Made by a program: the position numbers and the translations under genes. The notes beneath the pieces are model-generated. The model saw only the letters and a list, made by a program, of their open reading frames with translations. It did no database searches and was not told where the DNA came from. A stretch of DNA of 64,000 nt from Streptomyces canus (GTDB lineage: Bacteria > Actinomycetota > Actinomycetes > Streptomycetales > Streptomycetaceae), in NCBI RefSeq assembly GCF_030816965.1, contig NZ_JAUSYQ010000002.1, forward strand, positions 6,128,001 to 6,192,000. The letters run 5' to 3'. Shown here one piece after another: positions 46,985-56,325 of the stretch; within the stretch, counting starts at the first letter, position 1, and the number at the start of each line of letters is the position of its first letter.

Positions 46985-47356
46985 ATGAGCATCATCGGGG
47001 TCGGTATCGACGTCGCCGAGATCGAGCGGTTCGCGGCGTCGCTGGAGCGTACGCCGGGGATGGCCCGGCGGCTGTTCCTGGACAGTGAGTTGACGCTGCC
47101 CAGCGGGGAGCGGCGGGGGGTCGCCTCGCTCGCCGCCCGGTTCGCCGCGAAGGAGGCCCTGGCCAAGGCGCTCGGGGCTCCGGCCGGGCTGCACTGGACC
47201 GATGCCGAGGTGTACGTCGAGGACAGCGGGCAGCCCCGGCTGCGGGTCACCGGGACCGTCGCCGCGCGGGCCGCCGAGCTCGGGGTCCGCTCGTGGCATG
47301 TGTCGCTCAGCCATGACGCCGGGATCGCGTCGGCCGTGGTGATCGCGGAGGGCTGA
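46985..47356 (+). CDS. acpS: Holo-[acyl-carrier-protein] synthase
   Basis: Transfers 4'-phosphopantetheine from CoA to acyl carrier proteins. 123 residues. Asp9 in GIGVDVAE-like [12 protein letters not shown] and Glu57 in [13 protein letters not shown] are the magnesium ligands; [16 protein letters not shown] is the usual end. ATG at 46985. In streptomycetes the next gene is normally the NAD(P)H-hydrate epimerase/dehydratase, which here begins only at 63758. Confidence 0.96.
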   Translation: MSIIGVGIDVAEIERFAASLERTPGMARRLFLDSELTLPSGERRGVASLAARFAAKEALAKALGAPAGLHWTDAEVYVEDSGQPRLRVTGTVAARAAELGVRSWHVSLSHDAGIASAVVIAEG

Positions 47357-47513
47357 CCACCGACGCCGCCGTCCCGGCTTTCGGGCGGCATGGACCTGGG
47401 AGCCGTACTGCTGAGGCCGACTGCCGCCGCAGCCGGAGGCAGCTTGTGCAGACCCAGTCGCTCTCCTCCTTCGAGGTGATCGTGTTGTCAGTCCCCTCTG
47501 TCATCATCCCGCC

Positions 47514-50057
47514 ATGTTGTACGACGCCTTGGTGGCCGAATCCCGTAGGAACGACTCGCTCGACGACGTAAGGTCCGCCGCGCTCGACCGCGTCCGCTGG
47601 CTGGTCGACCTCCTGGAACGTCAGCGGTCCGAGTTCCGTCGGTTCATGGGGCTCGCGTTGCGGCGATCCAGGGCGGCGGGCGCGGCGACCCAGGCCGAGA
47701 TCGACGGGCGGCTCGCGGGCTGCGCGGACGAGGAGGGCAGGGCCGCGGTCCTGTGCCTCATGCTGGCCGCCCGCTTCGACGACAGGAACTCGTGGGAGTA
47801 CGACGCCGAGATCGAGCCCCTGATCTCGCGGGTGCGCGGCTGGACGCCCGACGAGGTCGCGGTGATGCTGCTGCGCGCCACCGAGTACGCCAAGGGCTAC
47901 CGGTTCGCCCATGCGCTTGAGCTTGTACTGAACGCCGTCGACCAGCTCGACGCCGACGGCCGCCGTGCGGTCATGCCCTGGCTGCGGCACGCACACACGC
48001 AGCTCATGGACATCACCGTCGAGGCGCGCCTGCGCGCGTCGCTGGTCCAGCGCCTCCGCGCGCTGCTCGCGAGCGTGGACGAGGCGCACATCCCCGAGGG
48101 ACTCATCCCCGCCGACGCTCCCTGGGCCGCCCCGCTGAGGGACCGCGCGAGGACTTCGCCGACGCCGGAACTGGCGGGCTTCGTACGGCACTTGGTCAGC
48201 CTGTCGGGGCCGCGTCCCCCGCAGAGATGGCGGAAGACGTGCCTCGAACTCGCGGACGCGGCATCGGCGCGGGATCTCGTGGCCGAGGTTCTGCGGTCGC
48301 TGGCCGGGGACGAGGTGCTGTGCAGCACGGACAGCGGTGCGCACACCGGCTGGATCCACGGCGATCACCACTACCACTACGTCGTCCACCAGAACGACGG
48401 CGACTTGGCGCGCGGCATCGTCTGGGCGGCAGCGCTGACCGGCGGCCCGGCCGCGGTGCAACACCTCGGCGCGCTCGCCCTGCGGACCGGCGGCCACGGC
48501 AACGGCGTGATCGAGGACCTCAAGCTCGCGGGCGCAGCGATCAACGCGCTGGCCGAGACCGGCGATCCGGCCTCGCTGGAGACTTTGTGGCGGTTGCGGT
48601 CCCGGATCAAGCACCGGGCTCTGCGCAAGCAGCTCGACACCGCGCTGGTGACGGCAGCAGGGAAGCAGGGCATCACGGCGGAACAGCTCATCGAGCGCAG
48701 CGTGCCGGACCATGGCCTGGCGCCGGACGGTTCACTGGAACGGGAGGTGGGCGGACACCGGGTACGGGTGGCGATCGAGGGCGCGGCGACCGTGCGGCTC
48801 ACCTTCACACGCCCCGACGGGGGGACGGCCCGGACCGTTCCGGCGGCAGTGAAGGACGGCTTCCCGGAGGAGCTCCGGGAGTTGAAGGCCCTGGCCAGGG
48901 AGGTGCGGGGGACCCTGTCGGCCGAGCGGGCCCGCGTCGAGGCGCTGATGTCGGCCGGGCGCGAGTGGCCGTACGACGAGTGGTGCCGCTACTACCGCGA
49001 CCATCCGGTCACCGGAGTTCTCGTCCGCGGCCTGATCTGGGAGTTCCGCGACGTGGGGGATGCCGACGGCGAGTGGCGTGCGGAGGTGCCGGGACCGATG
49101 GCCGAGCCGCCCGGCGCGCCCGAGCGCAGCGTCCCCCGCGATGGCGGTCGTACCCGCGTCCGGCTGTGGCATCCCATCCGGGCGTCGGTGGACGAGGTCA
49201 GGGCGTGGCGGGAGCGGCTCGTCGCCGAGAGGCTGCGGCAGCCGTTCAAACAGGCCTTCCGGGAGATCTACCTGCTCACCCCGGCGGAGGAGGAGACCGG
49301 CGTCTATTCCAACCGGTTCGCCGCCCACATCGTCCACTATCCGCAGCTCTACGCGCTGTTCAAGGAACGCGGCTGGCAGGCCAACTTCCTCGGCCGGCAC
49401 GAAGGGGGCTACGACGGAAGGGCGCGGGCCGAGTTCGGCGACGGCGAGTGGCGGGCCTGCTTCCACCACGAGCCCGCCGCGGACGACGACGGCGGCTACG
49501 CGCCCGAGCACGCCGCGACGGACCAGGTCCGCTTCGAGCGGCGGGACGGCCGGCGCTGGCGGGAGGTGCCGCTGGCGGAGGTGCCCTCGCTGGTGTTCAG
49601 CGAGGCGATGCGGGACGTCGATCTGTTCGTGGGCGTGACCTCGATCGCCGCCGATCCCGACTGGACCGACCGGGGCGAGGACCGCCATGCCGCGTACTGG
49701 CGCACGACGACGTTCGGTGCGCTGACGGCGAGCGCCGAAGTCCGCCGGGAGGCGCTGGAACGGATCCTGCCGCGCCTGAGGATCGCCGGCCGGTGCTCGC
49801 TCGACGGCCGCTTCCTGGTGGTCCGCGGGGACCTGACGACGTACCGGATCCATCTGGGCTCGGCCAACATCCTGATGGAGCCCGACGACGCCTACCTGTG
49901 CGTCGTCCCGTCACGCGGCAAGGGCGACGGCAAGGTGTTCCTGCCGTTCGAGGACGACCGGCTCTCCCTGATCCTCAGCAAGGCGTTCCTGCTCGCCGCC
50001 GACACCAAGATCACCGACGAGACCATCCTCCGCCAGATCAAGAGGGGTGCCCGATGA
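47514..50057 (+). CDS. DUF4132 domain protein (MolR-like)
   Basis: 847 residues, soluble, helical N-terminal half and a DUF4132-type C-terminal half. Recognisable blocks are EWPYDEWCRYYRDHPVTGVL (about 487-506), RLWHPI and RQPFKQAFREIYLLTPAEEE (near 575-594), and the end blocks FLVVRGDLTTYRIHLGSANI and LSLILSKAFLLAAD. Proteins of this type occur in multi-gene units with AAA ATPases and von Willebrand-type proteins; their role is unknown. ATG at 47514; the start of a further gene overlaps its stop by four bases, so it was once part of an operon. Confidence 0.8.
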   Translation: MLYDALVAESRRNDSLDDVRSAALDRVRWLVDLLERQRSEFRRFMGLALRRSRAAGAATQAEIDGRLAGCADEEGRAAVLCLMLAARFDDRNSWEYDAEIEPLISRVRGWTPDEVAVMLLRATEYAKGYRFAHALELVLNAVDQLDADGRRAVMPWLRHAHTQLMDITVEARLRASLVQRLRALLASVDEAHIPEGLIPADAPWAAPLRDRARTSPTPELAGFVRHLVSLSGPRPPQRWRKTCLELADAASARDLVAEVLRSLAGDEVLCSTDSGAHTGWIHGDHHYHYVVHQNDGDLARGIVWAAALTGGPAAVQHLGALALRTGGHGNGVIEDLKLAGAAINALAETGDPASLETLWRLRSRIKHRALRKQLDTALVTAAGKQGITAEQLIERSVPDHGLAPDGSLEREVGGHRVRVAIEGAATVRLTFTRPDGGTARTVPAAVKDGFPEELRELKALAREVRGTLSAERARVEALMSAGREWPYDEWCRYYRDHPVTGVLVRGLIWEFRDVGDADGEWRAEVPGPMAEPPGAPERSVPRDGGRTRVRLWHPIRASVDEVRAWRERLVAERLRQPFKQAFREIYLLTPAEEETGVYSNRFAAHIVHYPQLYALFKERGWQANFLGRHEGGYDGRARAEFGDGEWRACFHHEPAADDDGGYAPEHAATDQVRFERRDGRRWREVPLAEVPSLVFSEAMRDVDLFVGVTSIAADPDWTDRGEDRHAAYWRTTTFGALTASAEVRREALERILPRLRIAGRCSLDGRFLVVRGDLTTYRIHLGSANILMEPDDAYLCVVPSRGKGDGKVFLPFEDDRLSLILSKAFLLAADTKITDETILRQIKRGAR

Positions 50058-50131
50058 GCCTCGCCGCCCGGCTGACGCGCGTACTGACCGGCCCGGACTC
50101 CGCACTCGACGACCTTGTGTCCGTGCGGGTC
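50054..50131 (+). pseudogene. Truncated start of a gene downstream of the DUF4132 gene
   Basis: ATG at 50054 overlaps the DUF4132 stop (ATGA), the mark of a coupled operon gene. It reads MSLAARLTRVLTGPDSALDD and LVSVRV, then at about 50130 runs into the antisense of the mce-associated gene, where residues become Arg/Ser-rich and stop at 50248. The first 26 codons look genuine; the remainder does not. The gene appears cut off by the arrival of the mce block or by a deletion. Confidence 0.6.
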
Positions 50132-50942
50132 AGAGCGCGTCGACGGCGCTCACCTTCCAGCCGTCGGCCGTACGGGCCATCGTCATCCGCACCCGGTTCA
50201 GGTCCACCCGGGAGCCTGAGACCTGGGTGCTCTCGGTCACCTGGTTGACGAAGAGGAGGATCACGGCCCGGTCCGCCGAGGACGAGACCACGGAGACTGC
50301 CGGGGAGCCGCCGGTGGGCTGCGCCACCGTCGCCTTCACCACCCCGTGGTACTTCCTGGCTGTCGGCCCGACCACCGTCGTGGTGGTCTTCTGGTAGGTG
50401 TCGCGGAAGTGCCCCGTGAGCCGGGCGCGGGCCGCGGCGAAGTCGCGGTCCAGATGCCGGTAGTCGTACGACAGCACGACGGGCGCCGCCTGCCGCGCGG
50501 CCGTGACTGCCTGGACCCGGGCCTGTTCGGCCCGCACGTCCTCCCGGTAGTGCCACCCGAGCACGCCGACCGCGGCCAGGCCCGCCGCGAGCAGGACGCA
50601 CAGGACCGCGTTGAGTCGCCGCAGCGGACCGCGCCGCGTCGCCGAACCGGGGCCGGGCTTGTCCTCCTCCTGCGGCGGGTCCTCCCCGAAGGACTCCGGC
50701 GAGGGCTCGGGCGGGTCTTCCCAGCCGTCCTCCTCCGCGGCCTCGACGAGTACGGTGCGTCCGGCGGCCGGTGCCTCGGGCCGCCCCGGGACCTCCTCGT
50801 CGGTGGCCGCCGGGCCCGGCTCGCGGTGGCCGCGCTCCGCGCGCTTGGCCGCCGCGCGGGCAGCCGCGGTCATGGTGCGCCGGGTGCCGGGACCGGAGCC
50901 GCTGCCTCGGGTGGTCGTCTTCGCCACGGTCTTACTCCTCAT
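50130..50942 (-). CDS. Mce-associated membrane protein (second)
   Basis: 270 residues. The first 105 are polar, acidic and proline-rich and lie in the cytoplasm; one helix follows at about 108-128 (LNAVLCVLLAAGLAAVGVLG). The external part of about 140 residues has the Mce-associated (MAM) fold: LSYDYRHLDRDFAAARARLTG and a C-terminal VRMTMARTADGWKVSAVDAL. Such proteins stabilise Mce complexes. Start ATG 50942 or the GTG at 50927 are both possible. Last gene of the mce operon; its end borders the truncated gene at 50054. Confidence 0.85.
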   Translation of the reverse strand: MRSKTVAKTTTRGSGSGPGTRRTMTAAARAAAKRAERGHREPGPAATDEEVPGRPEAPAAGRTVLVEAAEEDGWEDPPEPSPESFGEDPPQEEDKPGPGSATRRGPLRRLNAVLCVLLAAGLAAVGVLGWHYREDVRAEQARVQAVTAARQAAPVVLSYDYRHLDRDFAAARARLTGHFRDTYQKTTTTVVGPTARKYHGVVKATVAQPTGGSPAVSVVSSSADRAVILLFVNQVTESTQVSGSRVDLNRVRMTMARTADGWKVSAVDAL

Positions 50943-50965
50943 GGTGGTACGGCGAAAGGGTGCGG

Positions 50966-51481
50966 TCAGCCGACGAACTCGACGTCGGAGGTCAGCCAGC
51001 GGCCACCCCGGTGCACCAGGTCGAGCTGCAGCCGATAGGTACGGGTCTCGCCCTCGGGCGCGGCGGTGTTGGTCACCTTGCTGTCGGCGACCACGAGGAC
51101 GCGGGCCGAGTGCTCGTCGGACCGGACGATGCCCGCTTCGAGGACCTGGCCCTCGGAGACGGACTTGTTCTCGGCGACGAGCCTGGTCAACTGCCCGGTC
51201 TGCGCGGCGAACTGCTTCTTGAAGTCGCCGGTGGCGTCCTCGAGGACGTTCGCGCTGTCCCGGTCGTAGTGCCGGTAGTCGAGCGAGGTGAAGTTCAGCG
51301 CCGACTGGCGGCCCGCGGCCAGGATGTCCTGGCGCCGCTGCTCCGCCTCGCGTTGGTCGTAGCGCTCAACGCTCAGCCAGATCGTCAGGGCGATGGTGAG
51401 GACGGTCGCCACGACGAGCCCCACCGACCACGCCCTGCCCGTCAGGGCCCTGCTCATGCCATCGGTCCAACGAGCAGCCAT
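50966..51481 (-). CDS. Mce-associated membrane protein (first)
   Basis: 171 residues: short cytoplasmic N-terminus, one helix at about 17-36 (SVGLVVATVLTIALTIWLSV) and a MAM-type external domain (NFTSLDYRHYDRDSANVLED; LDLVHRGGRWLTSDVEFVG). The ATG at 51481 has AAGGAG upstream and lies 28 bases inside the end of mceF, so translation is coupled. Paralogous to the next gene. Confidence 0.85.
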   Translation of the reverse strand: MAARWTDGMSRALTGRAWSVGLVVATVLTIALTIWLSVERYDQREAEQRRQDILAAGRQSALNFTSLDYRHYDRDSANVLEDATGDFKKQFAAQTGQLTRLVAENKSVSEGQVLEAGIVRSDEHSARVLVVADSKVTNTAAPEGETRTYRLQLDLVHRGGRWLTSDVEFVG

Positions 51482-52731
51482 TGCCACGACTCCTTTCCGA
51501 ACACGGCCTGTTGGCCGCCCGTCGAGCCGATCTCGACGGGCCTTCCGTCCGGGCCGGTGGCAGTGCCGGTCTCCGGGTCGTATGGCGTGACGTACGCCGT
51601 CTGGTTCGCACCGCCAGAAGCGGCGGACGCGCCGGGGGCGTTCTGCGCGCCCCGCACCGACGTCTTGCTTCCGCGCGGGGCCGTGCAGCGCGCGTCGGTG
51701 TTCGCCCCGCGTGTGCTGGTGTCCGCGGGGTCGCGCTGTGTCGTCCCGTATCCCTGGGTGCACGGCGGCGGGTCGTCGGCGTTCACCACCAGGCCGAAGT
51801 GGGTGGTGCCGTCGCCCGGAACGACCGTGTAGCTGCCCGCGACCACTGCCGGGAAGGTGACCAGGGTCTGCTCCACGCCGGGCAGGTGCGCCTGTGTGAC
51901 CTGGCCGCCGCTGATGAGGTTGGCCAGCAGGACCGACAGCCGTGGTCCGGTGGACTTCAGCAGCGAGTTCACCTGTTGCGCGGCCGGCGTCGCGTTGCCG
52001 ATCAGCTTGTGCAGGTCCCCGTCGCTCGACTTCAGCTGCGCGGAGAGCGCCGCCAGATCGTGCGCGAACGACTTGATCGACGAGCCCTGGTCGGCCTGCG
52101 TCTTGAGGACCTTCCGCGAGTCCTCGATGAGTGAGATCGTCTGGGGCAGCGAGTCGGACGCGGACTCGACGAGCGCGTTGCCCGAGTCCACCAGCCGGCT
52201 CAGGTTCGGTCCGGTGCCGGAGAAGGCCTTGCCCAACTCGTCGACGGTGACCCGTAGATCGTCCTTGCCGACCGAGTTCACCAGCCGGTCCAGGCTGAGG
52301 ACCAGGTCCGTCGTGGGCAGCGGCACGCGGGTGCTGCCGCGGGGGATGGAGCTGCCGTCGAGCAGATACGGGCCGTGGGACGTACGCGGCTGCAGATCGA
52401 CGTACTGCTCGCCCACCGCCGAACGGTTCGCCACCACGGCGAGCGTGTCCGCCGGGATGTGCGGTGCGCCGTCCTTGATGTCGAGGGAGACCGAGACCCC
52501 GTCGGAGCCGGTCAGCCGCAGCGCGCCGACGCGGCCCACCGGCACCCCGCGGTAGGTGACCTCGGCGCCGGAATAGATGCCCCCGGAGTCGGCGAAGTCC
52601 GCCCGCACGGTGTAACCGTGGCCCAGGACGGCGTCCACCAGGCCGGTGTACTCGGCGCCGACGTACGACACCCCGACGGCGGTGACGACGGCGAAGGCGA
52701 GCAACTGGACTTTGACCGTACGTGTGATCAC
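51454..52731 (-). CDS. mceF: Mce protein, F position
   Basis: Sixth Mce subunit of a lipid/sterol importer. 425 residues; one N-terminal helix (about 6-26), the MCE/MlaD domain at about 37-115 (GYTVRADFADSGGIYSGAEV; GVPVGRVGALRL), a helical coiled region to about 300, then a low-complexity tail with NADDPPPCTQGYG and an Ala/Gly/Thr-rich end. The GTG at 52731 overlaps the mceE stop (GTGA). Confidence 0.9.
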   Translation of the reverse strand: MITRTVKVQLLAFAVVTAVGVSYVGAEYTGLVDAVLGHGYTVRADFADSGGIYSGAEVTYRGVPVGRVGALRLTGSDGVSVSLDIKDGAPHIPADTLAVVANRSAVGEQYVDLQPRTSHGPYLLDGSSIPRGSTRVPLPTTDLVLSLDRLVNSVGKDDLRVTVDELGKAFSGTGPNLSRLVDSGNALVESASDSLPQTISLIEDSRKVLKTQADQGSSIKSFAHDLAALSAQLKSSDGDLHKLIGNATPAAQQVNSLLKSTGPRLSVLLANLISGGQVTQAHLPGVEQTLVTFPAVVAGSYTVVPGDGTTHFGLVVNADDPPPCTQGYGTTQRDPADTSTRGANTDARCTAPRGSKTSVRGAQNAPGASAASGGANQTAYVTPYDPETGTATGPDGRPVEIGSTGGQQAVFGKESWQWLLVGPMA

Positions 52732-54044
52732 GGCTGAACCCCCTTCAGCATCAGCTCCGCGAGCGCGAGGTCGATCCCCTCGGGCAGCTCTCCCCGGGTG
52801 GTGTAGCTGCTGGTGCACACCGGCGGGCACAGCGGACCGCCGCCGCCCTGCGGGGCCGACGGGGCCGACGGAACCGAGGGGACCGAGGGGGACGGCACAC
52901 TCGGGACGCTGGGCAGCGCGGTGGGCGTCGGGACGGCCGGCAGGTCCGGAAGACCGGGTACGTCGGGGGCGTCGGGATCCTTGGAGTTGCCGTCGCCGGA
53001 CGTGCCGGACTCGCCCGCCAGGTTCCCGTAGAGGTCCGACAGATCGAGGTCGGCGGTGATGTCGAGGTTGACGTAGTCGCCCTTGACGGCGTCCACCGCG
53101 TTGCGCGGGAACGGGTAGGTGGTCAGCAGTTCAAGGGAGTTGGGCAGATCGTCGCCCGCCTTGTTCAACTGCTGCAGGATCGGCCGCAGTCGCCTGAGGT
53201 TCGCGACCGTGTCGTCGTGCGAGGCCGTGACCACCCTGGTGCCCGTCGTGCCCAGCTTCGCCAGGGCGGTGAGCATCTTCGTCAGATCGCGCCGCTGGTC
53301 GGCGAGGACCTTCAGGGCGGGCGGCATCGTGTCGACGGCCTCGGCGATCGTCTTCTTCTCCTTGCCGAGCCGCTCGGCGAGCGCGTCGACGGCCTTGAGA
53401 GCACGGACGATGTCCGCGCGCTGGTCGTCCAGCCCGCCGACGAACGTGTTCAGCTCCTTGAGCAGCGACCTGACCCGGTCCTCCCGGCCGTTCAGGGCCT
53501 TGTTCAGCTCCACGGTGATCGTCTTGAGCTGGGCCACCCCGCCGCCGTTGAGCAGTGCGGACAGTGCGGACAGCACCTCCTCGATCTCCGGGTTGCGGCC
53601 GCTGCGGGACAGCGGGATGCGGTCGCCGTCGCGGAGCCGGCCCACGGGAGCGGTGCCGGGCGGGCTGGAGAGCGCCACGTACTTCTCGCCGAGCACGCTG
53701 GTCTGGCGCAGCTCGGCGACCGCGTTGGCGGGCAGCTTCACCGAGTCGGCGACCCGCAGCCGTACGCGCGCGTGCCAGCCGTTCAGCCGCACCTTCTCGA
53801 CCGCGCCCACGGTGACGTTGTTCACCTTCACCGCCGACTGCGGTACCAGGTCGAGTACGTCGCGGAACTCGACGGTGACGTGGTAGGCGTGGCCGTCCGC
53901 GGCGGCACCGCCGGGCAGTTGGACGTCGTACCAGCCGTTGAACTCGCAGCCGGTCAGCAGCAGCGAGCCGACGGCCGCCCAGGCGACCGCCCCGCCCTTG
54001 CGCAGGGCGCTCACCCGTCGTGCGCTCACGCGTCGTGCGTTCAT
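52728..54044 (-). CDS. mceE: Mce lipoprotein, E position
   Basis: Fifth Mce subunit and, as usual for position E, a lipoprotein: AWAAVGSLLLTGC gives lipidation at about Cys34. 438 residues. MCE domain about 55-135 (HVTVEFRDVLDLVPQSAVKV), helical region to about 330, then a Pro/Ser/Val repeat (VPSVPSPSVPSVPSAPSAP) before a short C-terminal piece. ATG at 54044 overlaps the mceD stop (ATGA). The N-terminus contains a small tandem repeat (ARRVSARRVSA). Confidence 0.9.
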   Translation of the reverse strand: MNARRVSARRVSALRKGGAVAWAAVGSLLLTGCEFNGWYDVQLPGGAAADGHAYHVTVEFRDVLDLVPQSAVKVNNVTVGAVEKVRLNGWHARVRLRVADSVKLPANAVAELRQTSVLGEKYVALSSPPGTAPVGRLRDGDRIPLSRSGRNPEIEEVLSALSALLNGGGVAQLKTITVELNKALNGREDRVRSLLKELNTFVGGLDDQRADIVRALKAVDALAERLGKEKKTIAEAVDTMPPALKVLADQRRDLTKMLTALAKLGTTGTRVVTASHDDTVANLRRLRPILQQLNKAGDDLPNSLELLTTYPFPRNAVDAVKGDYVNLDITADLDLSDLYGNLAGESGTSGDGNSKDPDAPDVPGLPDLPAVPTPTALPSVPSVPSPSVPSVPSAPSAPQGGGGPLCPPVCTSSYTTRGELPEGIDLALAELMLKGVQP

Positions 54045-55165
54045 GCGGCGGCCCCCAGAATTCCGCCGAGGGTGCGGTCGGTGGTGCCGGTCACCGCGGA
54101 GCCCTGAGGCACCTTCGGCAGGGAGTCGAAGAGCTCCTTGAGTTCCTTGCAGTCGGGGTTCTTGCCGCCTTCGTCGCCGGTCGTCCTCAGTACGGAGCAC
54201 AGCAGCGCGGCCGGATCCTGCGCCTGCCGGGCGTTGTTGCGGGTGTCGAGGGTGCCCGCGGACGGGTTGTAGGCGTTGTTCAGGTTCGACAGACCCGTGG
54301 GCGCGACTCTCAACAGCTCCTCCAGCGCGGCCCGTTGGGTGACGAGCACCTTGGTCACCTTGCTCAGACCCTTCACGTTCGAGGTCAGCGACTTCTTGTT
54401 CTCCTTCACGAAGTGGGACACGTCGCCGAGCGCCGCCGCCAGGTTCCGCAGCGCCGCCGCGAGGTCCTCGCGCTCACCCGCGAGCTGCCCGGCGACGTCG
54501 GCGAGGCTGGTGTTGAACGACCGCACGCTCGTGTCGTCGGCGGCCAGCGCCGCAGTGAACACCTGCAGGTTCCGGACCGTGCCGAAGAGGTCCGTGCGGC
54601 CGTCGGACAGCGTGGTGACCGCCTGCGAGAGGTCCTCGACCGTCTGGTTGAGGTTCTCGCCCTGGCCGTGGAGGTTGTCCGCGCTCACCCCGAGCAGACG
54701 TGACAGCGAGCCGTTCTTGTTGGCGCCCTGGGGGCCGAGCGCCTCGGCCGTCGTGTGCAGACTGTCGAAGACGCGGTCCAGTTCGACCGGTACGGCCGTG
54801 CGCTGCTCGGGGATGACGGCGCCGTCGCGCATCGCCGGACCACCGCGGTAGACCGGCAGCAGCTGTACGTAACGGTCGCTGACCACCGAGGAGTTGATGA
54901 TCGCGGCCTTGGCGTCGGCCGGGACCTTGCGGCCCGCGTCGTACTCCAGCTCCACGCGCACCCGGTCGCCCTGCGGCGTGATCGCCTTGACCTCGCCGAT
55001 CCGGACGCCGAGGACGCGGACGTCCGAGCCGGGGTAGATGCCGACGGTGCGGGGGAAGTACGCGGTGACGCGCACGGACTCGGAGCGCGGCCACAGCACG
55101 TAGGTGAGGGCGGCGACCAGGGCGAGTGCGGTGAGCAGGGCCAGGCGCCTCTTCGGGTTCCTCAC
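54041..55165 (-). CDS. mceD: Mce protein, D position
   Basis: Fourth Mce subunit, 374 residues. Helix at about 6-24, MCE domain about 30-110 (VTAYFPRTVGIYPGSDVRVL; SVVSDRYVQLLPVY), helical coiled region after that, with a Cys-containing end (LLCSVLRTTGDEGGKNPDC). Coupled on both sides by ATGA overlaps. Confidence 0.92.
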   Translation of the reverse strand: MRNPKRRLALLTALALVAALTYVLWPRSESVRVTAYFPRTVGIYPGSDVRVLGVRIGEVKAITPQGDRVRVELEYDAGRKVPADAKAAIINSSVVSDRYVQLLPVYRGGPAMRDGAVIPEQRTAVPVELDRVFDSLHTTAEALGPQGANKNGSLSRLLGVSADNLHGQGENLNQTVEDLSQAVTTLSDGRTDLFGTVRNLQVFTAALAADDTSVRSFNTSLADVAGQLAGEREDLAAALRNLAAALGDVSHFVKENKKSLTSNVKGLSKVTKVLVTQRAALEELLRVAPTGLSNLNNAYNPSAGTLDTRNNARQAQDPAALLCSVLRTTGDEGGKNPDCKELKELFDSLPKVPQGSAVTGTTDRTLGGILGAAA

Positions 55166-56325
55166 TGCGAGCCTCCTGTCCGCGGTGCCACCGGGGCGGC
55201 GACCAGGTTCTGGACATAGCTGTCGAACCAGCGGCCGTTGCCGAGGGCGTTGGTGAAGACCCGTACGTAGGGCGCGAGCAGCTCGACGCTCCGGTCCAGG
55301 CTGGACTCATTGCGTTCGAGCATCCGCACCACGCGGTTCAGGCCCTTGAGCGCGGGTCCGATCTCCTTCTCGTTGTCGTCGACGAGGCCGGAGAGCTCGA
55401 TGCCGAGCGTCGCGGAGCTCTTCAGCAGCTTGTGGATCGCCTCGCGCCGCCTGCTGATCTCCTGGAACAGCTTGTCGCCGTCCTTGACCAGCGCGGAGAA
55501 GTCCTTGGAGTGGTCGGCCAGTACGCCCGTGACGCCGTTCGCGTGGTCCAGGAGTTCGCTCAGCGCCTTGTCGCGCGAGGCCACGGTCCGGGAGATCTTC
55601 GACAGGCCCTCGATGGACGCCCTCACCTCGGCGGGCGAGTCCTGGAAGGTGGTGGAGATGGTGTCCAGGGCCTTCGCGAGCCGGTCGGTGTCGACGGCCT
55701 CCGTCGTCGTGGTGAGATCGCTGAACGCCTGTACGACGTCGTACGCCGGAACCGTCCGCTTCAGCGGTATCTCGCTGCCGGCCGTCAGCTGCCCCGGTCC
55801 CTTGGGGTGCAGCGCGAGGTACTTCGCGCCGAGGATGGTCTTGATCCGGATCGATGCGCCGGTCTCGGTGCCGAACTCCGGGTCGCCCTTGATCTTGAAG
55901 GTGATCTTGACGTGGTCACCGTCCAGATCGACGTCCTCGACCTTGCCGACCTTGACCCCGGCGATCCGCACCTCGTCGCCGGGCTTGAGGCCGCCCGCCT
56001 CCGAGAAGGCCGCGCTGTACGTCTCGCCGTCACCGATCAGCGGCAGGCTGTCGGCGTTGAACGCGGCCACGGCCAGCAGCCCGAGGACGGTGAGGCCGAC
56101 CGCTCCGATCACCACCGGGTTCCGCTCGCGGAACGGGGTCAGGCGCGGGCGGCGTATCCGTATGCGGGGCAGCCTGGGGGGCACGACGCGGACTCTCACC
56201 AGGGGTTCCGGGCGGCGGGGGCGGGGTGCCCGGCGCGGCAGCAGCCGTATGTTCGGGAGCTTGGGCGGCTCGACGCGGACCTTGACCAACGGCTCCGGGC
56301 GGCGCTTGCGGGAACGCTTCATCAT
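55162..56325 (-). CDS. mceC: Mce protein, C position, with repeated basic N-terminal tail
   Basis: Third Mce subunit, 387 residues. Unusually the first 70 or so residues are a basic, Pro-rich cytoplasmic tail containing a twofold repeat: EPLVKVRVEPPKLPNIR and EPLVRVRVVPPRLPRIR. The helix follows at about 72-92, the MCE domain at about 100-175 (YSAAFSEAGGLKPGDEVRIA), then a coiled region. ATG at 56325 overlaps the mceB stop (ATGA). Standard Mce proteins have only a short N-terminus. Confidence 0.9.
   Translation of the reverse strand: MMKRSRKRRPEPLVKVRVEPPKLPNIRLLPRRAPRPRRPEPLVRVRVVPPRLPRIRIRRPRLTPFRERNPVVIGAVGLTVLGLLAVAAFNADSLPLIGDGETYSAAFSEAGGLKPGDEVRIAGVKVGKVEDVDLDGDHVKITFKIKGDPEFGTETGASIRIKTILGAKYLALHPKGPGQLTAGSEIPLKRTVPAYDVVQAFSDLTTTTEAVDTDRLAKALDTISTTFQDSPAEVRASIEGLSKISRTVASRDKALSELLDHANGVTGVLADHSKDFSALVKDGDKLFQEISRRREAIHKLLKSSATLGIELSGLVDDNEKEIGPALKGLNRVVRMLERNESSLDRSVELLAPYVRVFTNALGNGRWFDSYVQNLVAAPVAPRTGGSQ

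Noticed and set aside
48227..50248. 673-codon frame in another phase of the DUF4132 gene
   Set aside because: Arg/Gly-rich frameshift shadow; only its last part (50054 onward) was kept, as the truncated gene.
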